From Lithobates sylvaticus (Eukaryota; Chordata; Amphibia; Anura; Ranidae), in contig CM053026.1 of assembly GCA_028564925.1 (NCBI GenBank), positions 135,422,031 through 135,486,030 of the forward strand: 64,000 nt of DNA. The letters are read 5' to 3'. The position numbers and the translations under genes were made by a program. A model generated the notes under the pieces. That model ran no database searches, was not told the origin of the DNA, and saw only the letters and a program-made list of their open reading frames with translations. Shown here one piece after another: positions 56,421 through 64,000 of this stretch (positions are counted from its first letter, which is position 1; every line of letters begins with the position of its first letter).

Positions 56421-56698
56421 AGGAACTGCGCATACATGTGCACCTTGAAACTGCTTCTGCACTATGTGGAGCCTTTCCTGACACTAGCACTGCTCTGCAA
56501 GTTTTAGAATGTTATTTTTGTTAATTTTTTTAGGGTTGTTTTTTTTCCCCCTAACTGCCCTGTTGGGGGGGGGGGGCTTTGATGAAATATCAAACAGACA
56601 GACCCCTGATGTCTCAATGAATTCCAACTTTTCAGAACGATTAGAATTCAGATTGGTTGAAAACTGATCGACCAATTAGAATTATGTGTGAAGAAATA
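56421..56698. other. No assignable feature
   Basis: Short mixed stretch with a G run at 56565-56576. Confidence 0.35.
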
Positions 56699-57394
56699 GC
56701 TGGTTGTTAAGCAGTGGGCCAGGAAGCCGGCCACCCATGTTCTTAACAACCATGAGTCACCATCTGCCAGCAGGCTTCCCCACTGACAGATGAATGTAAA
56801 TAAAACAATGCCAGCTATTGCCCGGCAATAGGAAAATGTTTACAAAAACGGCATATGGTCCCCCCCAGTCCATACCAGATCATTATCCAAGGAAGCAGCC
56901 CGGCAGGTCAGAAAAGGGGGGGGGGAAGTGAGCACCCCCCTCCTGAACCATACCAGGCCACATGCCCTCAACATGGGGGGGATAGGTGATTTGGGGCAGG
57001 GAGTCTCTGCCCCCCCACTCCAAAGCACCTTGTCCCCATGTTGATGGGGACAAGAGCCTCTTCCTGACAACCCTGGGCTGTGATTGTCAGGGCGTGCGGG
57101 GGGGGGGGCTTATCAGAATCTGGAAGCCCCCTTTAACAAGGGGGCCCACATTTCTCACCCCCCTATGTGAATGGGTATCGGGTACCGTACCCATTCACCA
57201 AAAAAGTGTCAAAAAATTATAAAAACACAGAGACAGTTTTTGATAAATCCTTTATTAAAAAATAAAAAACAGTGTCCCCCGATGTAGATCCATTGTCAAT
57301 TAAGCTGCCCGCTGTCCCAAAAAAAACACAAAAATAAATTGCTTTTGCTGACACGGAGGCACTATGCCTACTGCGGACTCCTCCGTTTGACAGT
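56699..57394 (+). repeat. Foldback-family fragment
   Basis: Opens GCTGGTTGTTAAGCAG and CCCCACTGACAG as at 18215. Then come CCATACCAGATCATTATCC, GAACCATACCAGGCCAC, CACCTTGTCCCCATGTTGAT and CCCTTTAACAAGGGGGC. It ends in TTTGACAGTTCTTTTATAGG where the palindrome centre would begin, and is joined there to a minisatellite. One arm only. Confidence 0.75.
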
Positions 57395-57945
57395 TCTTTT
57401 ATAGGGAAGGGTGGACAAGGCTGCATATGACACTGACAAGGCTGCAAATGATGGACAAGGCTGCATATGACACTGACAAGGCTGCAAATGATGGACAAGG
57501 TTGCAACAATGGACATGGCTGCATATGACACTGACAAGGCTGCAAATGATGGACAAGGTTGCAATGATGGACAAGGCTGCATATGACACTGACAAGGCTG
57601 CAAATGATGGACAAGGCTGCAACGATGGACAAGGCTGCATATGACACTGACAAGGCTGCAAATGATGGACAAGGCTGCATGACAAGGCTGCAAATGATGG
57701 ACAAGGCTGCAACGATGGACAAGGCTGCATATGACACTGACAAGGCTGCAGATGATGGACAAGGCTGCATGACAAGGCTGCAAATGATGGACAAGGCTGC
57801 AACGATGGACAAGGCTGCATATGACACTGACAAGGCTGCAAATGATGGACAAGGCTGCATGACAAGGCTGCAAATGACACTGACAAGGGTACAATGATGG
57901 ACAAGGCTGCAGATGGACACTGATAAGGCTGCATTGATGGGCATT
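57395..57945 (+). repeat. Minisatellite, GACAAGGCTGCAAATGATG units
   Basis: About 550 bp of ~18-20 bp units: GACAAGGCTGC followed by AAATGATG, AACGATG or ATATGACACT. Units form a higher-order order of about 57-95 bp. Unit lengths leave all frames open on the minus strand, which explains long spurious frames. The downstream end merges into the transposon end at 57970-58021. Confidence 0.92.
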
Positions 57946-58021
57946 TAAATGTAAGTTATTTTTTTTCCTTAAATTTCCCTCCTAAACTTGGGGTGCGTGT
58001 TATACGCCGATAAATACGGTA
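57946..58021. mobile_element. Right end of a TIR transposon enclosing the minisatellite
   Basis: GGGTGCGTGTTATACGCC followed by GATAAATACGGTA is a transposon-end type (self-complementary GCGT...ACGC, ending TACGGTA). The matching left end is not present, since the array is fused to the foldback fragment instead. Confidence 0.55.
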
Positions 58022-58797
58022 ATCATTTCTGTTTTGCATTTAGAACAAAAATATGTATAATATTAGTTTCTATATTTATTTAATATAGGAGAAAATGAAG
58101 ACCATAATGTTTATTTTATAAGCAGCTACATTTTTAATCAACAAAGGTTCCCTTTCATGATGATGGCGGTGGAGAAAGAATCAAATCAATGGCCGCTGAC
58201 ACTATCAAGGCTCTTGTGATGATGTAGAAACCATTTGACACATTGGCCAGTTTTGTGTCAAATGCACCCTTATTGTTGTGTTTCCAGTAACTGAAACAAA
58301 TGGGGCAATGTGCAGGAGATTGATTTTCAAAGGGAATGCTTTCACTTGGTGTCTGACCTTGAAACAACATTACTGGAAATGTGCATAAAAGGCTTCAATG
58401 TTGACAAACATTCCTGGTAAATATTGAATTAGTTTTACATATCCTGAGCTGACCAGTGCTGACAGAATTGGCACTTAGTGTTTAAAGTATTAGATTTCAA
58501 TGTTTATGTACAACATGAAATAAGGAAAGGGGGGCCATTAACCTCAATGAGTGCTACATTCAGCCCAAGCAGACTGTGACACATATGTATTTTAAACCCA
58601 GCCAGTATTTTTATTTTATTTTTCTATTTCACTTCAGACATAATTGCTCAGCACTCTATTGAGAGATAGCTAATTTTAGCAGTATTAAGGTAGAAAGATT
58701 TGAAAATAGTACAAAGGTTGATCAAAATATGAAAGGGGGAAGAGTGATATTTTAGCTATATGTTTATCTTGGTGTTCTGGGGAAGCCCCTTTTATTA
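58022..58797. other. Unassigned; minus-strand open stretch 58370-58155
   Basis: A 71-codon minus-strand frame (SPAHCPICFSYWKHNNKG, then NGFYIITRALIVSAAIDLIL) has a CPIC motif and a hydrophobic segment near the C-terminus. It has no splice or promoter support and no recognised homolog. It could be a chance frame or a decayed retrocopy. Confidence 0.3.
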
Positions 58798-59659
58798 TAC
58801 ACTATATTGCCAAAAGTATTGTGACGCCTGCCTTTACACGCACATGAACTTTATTGCCATCCCAGCCTTAGTCCGCAGGGTTCAATATTGAGTTGGCCCA
58901 CCCTTTGCAGCTATAACAGCTTCAACTCTTCGGGGAAGGCTGTCCACAAGGTTTAGGAGTGTGTCTATGGCAGTGTTTCTCAACTCCAGTCCTCAAGGCG
59001 CCCCAACGGGTCATGTTTTCAGGATTTCCCTCAGATGAAACAGCTGTGGTAATTACTAAGGTAGTGAAACTGATCAAATCACCTGTGCAAAATAATGGAA
59101 GGCCTGAAAACATGACCTGTTGGGGCGCCTTGAGGGCTGGAGTTGAGAAACACTGGTCTATGGGGCTGTTTGACCATTCTTCTAGAAGCACATTTGTGAG
59201 GTCAGGCACTGATGTTGGGCGAGAAATCCTGGCTCGCAGTCTCCGCTCTAATTCATCCCAAAGGTGTTCTATCGGGTTGAGGTCAGGACCAGTCAAGTTC
59301 CTCCACCCCAAACTCACTCATCCCATTCACACAATATTGCCAAAAGCATTGGGCCACCCCTCCAAATGCTTTGGTGGAGGGTGGATTATAGTGTGGGGTT
59401 GTTTTTTCAGGGGTTGGGCTTGGCCCCTTAGTTCCAGTGAAGGGAACTCTCAAGGTGTCAGCATACCAAGACATTTTTGACAATTTCATGCTTTGTGGGA
59501 ACAGTTTGTGGGTGGCCCCTTCCTGTTCCAACATGACTGGGCACCAGGGCACAAAGCAAGGTCCATACAGACATGGATGAGCGAGTTTGGGGTGGAGGAA
59601 CTTGACTGGCCTGCACAGAGTCCTAACCTCAAGCAGATAGAACACCTTTGGGATGAATT
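58798..59659 (+). mobile_element. Tc1 derivative, third copy, right end lost
   Basis: Left terminal repeat CACTATATTGCCAAAAG at TA (58798-58799), an inverted copy of the transposase 3' region, then the core region and HDWAPGHKARSIQTWMSEFG-type sequence to GGATGAATTTG at about 59659, where another Tc1-type element begins. A hAT MITE is inserted at 58971-59155. An internal second terminal-like motif (ATATTGCCAAAAGCATTG, about 59331) suggests a further rearrangement. Confidence 0.85.
58971..59155. mobile_element. 185-bp hAT MITE inside the Tc1 copy
   Basis: Ends CAGTGTTTCTCAACTCC and GGAGTTGAGAAACACTG are exact inverted repeats. GTCTATGG is duplicated exactly at 58963-58970 and 59156-59163, and sister Tc1 copies show a single GTCTATGG at this point. 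Almost entirely terminal repeat (GGCGCCCCAAC / GTTGGGGCGCC). Confidence 0.95.
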
Positions 59660-60940
59660 TGAAAAATAGTAAATAAACAGAGAGGAAATCCAAATCAAAT
59701 CAATATATTGTGACCACCCTATGCCTTCAAAAAAAGCATCACTTCTTCTAGGTACACTTGTACACAGTTTTTGAATGAACTCGGCAGGGTAAGTTGTTCA
59801 AAACATCTTGTAGAACTAACCACAGATCTTCTGTGAATTTAATCCCAGACAGACTTGATGTTGAGATCAGGGCTCTGTGGGGACCAAACTATCACTTCCA
59901 GGACTCCTTGTTCTTCTTTATACTGAAGATAGTTCTTAATGACAATGGCTGTATGTTTGGGGTCGCTGTCCTGCTAAAGAATACATTTGGAGCCAATCAC
60001 ATGCCTCCCTGATAGTATGGCATGATAGATAAGTATCTGCCTGTATTTCTCAGCATTGAGATCACCACCTTCATTTGCAGAAATGCAGCCCCAAACTTAC
60101 AAGGAATCTCCACCATGCTTCACTGTTGCATTCAGGCACTCAATATGGTACTGCACTCAACTCCTTTGCAAACAAACTGCCTCCTGATGCAGCCAAATAT
60201 TTTATATTTTGACTCATCAGTCCAGAGTACCTGCAGCCATTTTTCTGCACCTCAGGGTCCTATGTGTTCATGCTTCTTGGCTGCAATTCTTCCATGAAGA
60301 CCACTTCTGGTCAGACTTCTCCAGACAGTAGATGGGTGTACCTGGGTCCCACTGGTTTCTGACAGTTCTGTGCTGGTAGCACTGCTGGGCATCTTCTGAT
60401 GTCAATAGAAAAGTAAAACTGATGTGTCTTTCATTTGCTGCATTAAGTTTTCTTGCCTGACCACTGCGTCTATGGTCCTCAATGTTGCCCGATCAATGGT
60501 GTCCTCAATGCTGAGACATACAGGCAGATATTTATCCATCATGACATACTATCAGGGAATGTGATTGGTGCCAAATTTATTCTGCAGGGCAATGACCTGA
60601 AAAAATACAGCCAATGTCATTAAGAACTATCTTTAGAAGAAGAAGGAGTCCTAAAAGTGATGGTTTGGCCCCCACAGAGCCCTGATCTTAATGTCATCAA
60701 GTCTGTCTGGGATCACATAAAGAGACAGAAGGATCTGAGGCAGCCTACATCCACAGAAGATCTGTAGTTAGTTCTACAAGATGTTTTAAACAACCTACCT
60801 GCCTAGTTCCTTCAAAAACTTTGTGGAAGTGTACCTAGAATAAATGATGCAGATTTAAATTCAAAGGGTAGTCACACCAAATATTGATATGATTTGGATT
60901 TTAATTCTGCTCACTCACTTTTGCATTTTGTAAATTGATA
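59660..60940. mobile_element. Second Tc1-type element with long inverted arms
   Basis: 59687-60064 is the imperfect reverse complement of 60505-60903. The right arm in + orientation contains VWPPQSPDLNVIKSVWDH, the Tc1 transposase catalytic Glu region (Glu replaced by Lys here), and an upstream LQGNDLKK-like version of the second Asp motif. The left arm therefore carries the same coding end inverted. Different sequence family from 5662/23997/58798 but the same architecture. Boundaries are approximate; target TA not established. Confidence 0.72.
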
Positions 60941-61059
60941 AAAAAAAACAATCAATACCAATTTTTTTCAAAGCATTCTTACTTTAGCATTTCCTTACAC
61001 CTGCCTGAAATGTAAGGTACACGTCTTTCTCCTTGTATTCTAAATGCCTAGGCCAGGGA

Positions 61060-61735
61060 TGGTAGAAGCGGAGGTCCCAAATCACCGGTGGATAAACACA
61101 CACAGTACATCAACCCAAGAAAAGGAGGATCGGGGCTGCTCTGTGAAAAATGATTACAAAGTTTAATAGGCACTACGTTCCTCTTTTATGGGAAATGCAG
61201 ACGGGGGGGAACAGCCCTCCCAAGAACCAATCAGATTCATACACATATGCATACATTAACAACTTCTTGTCATGTGATGGTTGTTAATTTGCAATATGGA
61301 ATATAGGGCAAAGGTTAGTCATGTGATGGTTGTTAATTTGCAATATGGAATATAGGGCAAAGTTTAGTTATGTGATGGTTGTTAATTTGCAATATGGAAT
61401 ATAGGGCAAAGGTTAGTTATGTGATGGTTGTTAATTTGCAATATGGAATATAGGGCAAAGGTTAGTCATGTGATGGTTGTTAGTTCTCGTTATCTGTACA
61501 CATCTGCTAACATGACCGCAAATTCCTAAGTCACTGGTCCTAGCTAGTTTCATATCCTCTGGTGAAGTACAGAGTTAATAAACCACAAAACAGATGCGTC
61601 CTGATATGTCAACACTTGTCAGTTTGTTACATAGTAAGCAGTATACACTTATAACAGCTTTGTTCAAAAGCTGTTACTCTGAAAGTTTAAGCATATTAAT
61701 TTCAATCACTATTAAAATGGTATATCATTATAAGT
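61060..61735 (-). repeat. 3' LTR of a minus-strand endogenous retrovirus
   Basis: It lies beyond the env end on the minus strand. Minus-strand landmarks are a purine tract AAAGGGAGGATTATAAGGGG near 61760-61740, four and a third copies of a 49-bp repeat (61271-61485, unit starting CATGTGATGGTTGTTAATTT), CATAAAAGAGG as a TATA-like box near 61183, and ATTAAA near 61163. The lower boundary is taken at TGGTAGAAG (61060). Upper boundary and target duplication are uncertain because the other LTR lies outside the window. Confidence 0.6.
61271..61485. repeat. 49-bp tandem repeat in the retroviral LTR
   Basis: Four full units start at 61271, 61320, 61369 and 61418, followed by a partial unit. Units differ by only one or two bases. 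Position in U3 suggests an enhancer repeat. Confidence 0.93.
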
Positions 61736-61794
61736 AGCCCCCTTATAATCCTCCCTTTGATCATTCTGATTTAACATAATGATCATCCCTTTCC

Positions 61795-63320
61795 TTATTT
61801 TATAGCACAAGTCTGGTACTCTGTGGTTTCGTGTTCTTGACTCTCATACCACACAGTCTGTTCCTTGGTGATAAAGGTCAGTTTAAAACTCTCTGAACTT
61901 GTTTTTACACCCTTCTTACAGATACATCCAACTATTTTATAACAAGCATATAAGAACAAAATAAAAAGCAATATCATAACAATGGTCATAGCAGTATTTT
62001 TTAACCAGGAGGTTAGTCCCCCTAGGCCAAAACCTGTGGAGAAAGGATCCCACGTTTTTCCAATATTCCTTGCCTCATCCTGGAGTTTATTTACCTCCTT
62101 GCGATGTTGGGCAACTATGTCCTAATAATCTGGTACTTCAATACTGGTATTATGAATCCAAGTGCAGCATTCATAATCTTCAGTAATTTCACAAAGGCCG
62201 GTAAGGGCTGCGCTCATGCTTTCTATAGCTAAATCATGTAGTTCTAATTGTTTCCTTATTGCCCTGGTTTCTATGTTTAATTTTGTGATGTCATCGGAAT
62301 TCTTTTCCAAGATTTCATCAATGATTCCAGTGTAATTGTTTAGTCTCTTCATTAAATCTATTCCCCATCCTGTCCAGGAGGGGAACCATGCCCATGCCAT
62401 ATCTTTTTCCAGGAATATCTCTCTCTTATTGCGATGTTTAAGGGGGTACCTGGGGTGGATGCTGGCTTCAAGGAGGTGAGTACCTTCATTGTTTCCCAAT
62501 ACACCCATGAGTGGGGCCAGGGCTGCTAGATAACACCATCCTTGGGGCTGGATAGGAATCCAGGGATGACAGAGCTTTCCACAACAAATGTAAATATTGT
62601 TCCCTAGTGCTAAAGGGCGTGCACGCAGTACCTTATACATTTGGTCTGACAAACCAGATAGTGTAAGAGTAGCCAGAAGCTGAGCCATGGGAGAAGTGGT
62701 ATTAATACTCAGAAATTGATACAGGGTGGTATTAAGAGTAAGATCTTGGGTTACATAGAATGTATCATTTAATGTTGTCATTGAGATATTAAGCTTTGAT
62801 TGTTTACAAACTTCGGCTCCTTTGGTGGTATTCCCTAACCTGAAACACCAATCTGGATAATGGCTTCTGCCTATGATTTGAAAAGTGAGGGTTTTGTTAG
62901 GACTCTTCCTGGTAACGTCGGTAAGAACTATAGGGGTGTGCCGTTTAGGAGTGAGGTAAAATTTAAAGGTATGGCCATTAAAGGAACTCTGGCAGTACTG
63001 GGATGTAGTTTACTGCATATCCAGCACTTTTCAAAACCTGATTTTTGGGCATAGCTATATTTAAATTTCAACAACAACATTTTATCAGAAAACTCTTGGG
63101 GGGGTTCACTTCTTCTATGTCTTACTATAGGAGTGTTATTTGACTTGGGAATCCCACATATCCCTTTTAGTGGTCCCAAATCCTCTGGGTGGTATATACA
63201 GTTAGCTATCAGCCAAGTAGGTAAGAATACTACCAAAATTAGACAGCACCAGAGGCACAAGGTCTTCCCTGTTGCTGATGTTGAAAACATTATATATATA
63301 TATATATCTAATGTCCTCAA
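61795..63320 (-). pseudogene. env: Retroviral env fossil
   Basis: The minus strand shows, in order: a hydrophobic leader (LCLWCCLILVVFLPTWLIA), a CWICSKLH motif, ICCGKLCHPWIPIQPQGWCY typical of class I-like surface proteins, a furin-type site KHRNKR, a coiled-coil-like region with N-glycosylation sites, a CEITEDYECC motif of the transmembrane-subunit CX(6-7)CC type, and a membrane span (IVMILLFILFLYACY) with a cytoplasmic tail. This is a gamma/epsilon-like Env layout. It looks broken in a few places but parts are long and well kept, suggesting a fairly recent insertion. Treated as a fossil. Confidence 0.85.
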
Positions 63321-63372
63321 AATTCACTATTCTTCTTCTTCTTCACTTGTCCTGATGATGGAAAGATTCTGT

Positions 63373-64000
63373 TTAGTTTCCAGGTAAAATCATCGTGTCC
63401 TCCAGGGAGATTTGTCCTATGCCTTCCTGAATATCTTGTAGATTTTGTTGTTGTCTTGAAGAGAGTGTATCCTCGGTTACTGTTAGGGGCTCTGGAGTTG
63501 AGGGGAGCTGGGGACACTTCTTCAGTCGGCTGGCGTGGATCCAGGTGTTGCCTAGGTCCGTTAGTACCGCGGTCCTGGATACCTTTTCCACCTTCCACGG
63601 TCCGGAGTAGATTGGTCCAATTCTTTTCCTGTGAGCCAGCTGCTTAATCAGTACTTTGTCCCCTGGGATGAAGGGGTGGGTTGGTTCTGTTGAAAGAGGA
63701 AAAAAGGTGACAGAAACTTGTTCATTTATTTCATGAAGCATACTTACCAGACTTTTCACGTACACTTCCTGTTGGGAATAAACGTTAATGTCAGAATTTG
63801 GGTCTAATGGGGGTAATTCTATATTTGCAGGGATTCCCATTAGAATTTCAAAAGGGGACAATCCTGTCCTGGAATGGGGGGTGGTTCTTATCTGAAAAAG
63901 GACAGAAGGTAAGTGTTCCAACCAACCTTTTAGAGTACCTCCTGTAGCCTTTTTTAATTTGTCTTTGATGTTCCTGTTCATTCTCTCTACTACTCCTGCA
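63373..64000 (-). pseudogene. pol: Retroviral pol fossil, integrase C-terminal part, runs off window
   Basis: The minus strand contains TTPHSRTGLSPFEILMG, IPGDKVLIKQLAHRKR and GNTWIHASRLKKC, the C-terminal region of a class I-type retroviral integrase. It lies just upstream (minus sense) of env, as expected. Protease, RT and gag would lie beyond 64000. Together with env and the LTR at 61060 it forms one minus-strand provirus whose 5' part is outside the window. Confidence 0.88.

Noticed and set aside
57217-57944. Long minus-strand frames of 180-225 codons (Cys/Leu/Ser-rich)
   Set aside because: They are translations of the GACAAGGCTGC minisatellite in all three frames.

Overview
This window looks like draft-assembly DNA from an anuran amphibian, most likely a ranoid frog. 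That assignment is inference. It rests on the dense mix of hAT, Tc1, PIF/Harbinger-like and TTAA-duplicating DNA transposons, L1/Tx1- and CR1-type LINEs, LTR elements, very large gene-poor spacing, and a 455-base assembly gap (33386-33840). No complete host gene is visible. The only possible host coding signal is three short + strand exon-like segments (4658-4735, 22986-23062, 51441-51491). Each has an acceptor, a donor and a single fully open frame, so the window may lie inside one or more long introns.

Layout. 1-2500: hAT transposase relic and its 3' subterminal tandem repeat. 2728-9384: two full copies of a ~1 kb TTAA element, a foldback fragment, and a Tc1 derivative carrying a nested MITE. 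9385-11811: fossil LTR element with its LTR, itself hit by a small TTAA element. 13388-20350: MITEs, two more TTAA copies, a palindromic foldback element, and a tRNA-like SINE head. 20432-22656: a hAT-type element holding three nested insertions with readable target duplications. 23924-26614: a 2.7 kb element with CATAGGCG ends, filled with a Tc1 piece, a MITE and minisatellite. 27550-29945: L1/Tx1 LINE relic split cleanly by a TTAA element. 30778-31748: TTAA copy. 34370-35870: CR1 LINE endonuclease region. 36225-41290: foldback pieces, an L1-type relic, a TIR transposon and a Tc1 relic. 42950-43818: TTAA copy. 45555-49901: a gag-like fossil interrupted by a 2.9 kb near-perfect palindrome. 50091-57945: MITEs and minisatellites. 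58798-60940: two different Tc1-type elements abutting. 61060-64000: minus-strand endogenous retrovirus (3' LTR, env, end of pol) running off the right edge.

How it fits together. Nothing here forms a pathway. The content is a stratigraphy of insertions. Because many target-site duplications can be read directly, the order of events can be reconstructed for several nests. The signal most worth following is in the TTAA family: a central hairpin whose stem sequence changes between copies while pairing is kept, usually around a GTAAACA-type loop. The second is the 2.9 kb palindrome that split the gag-like fossil.
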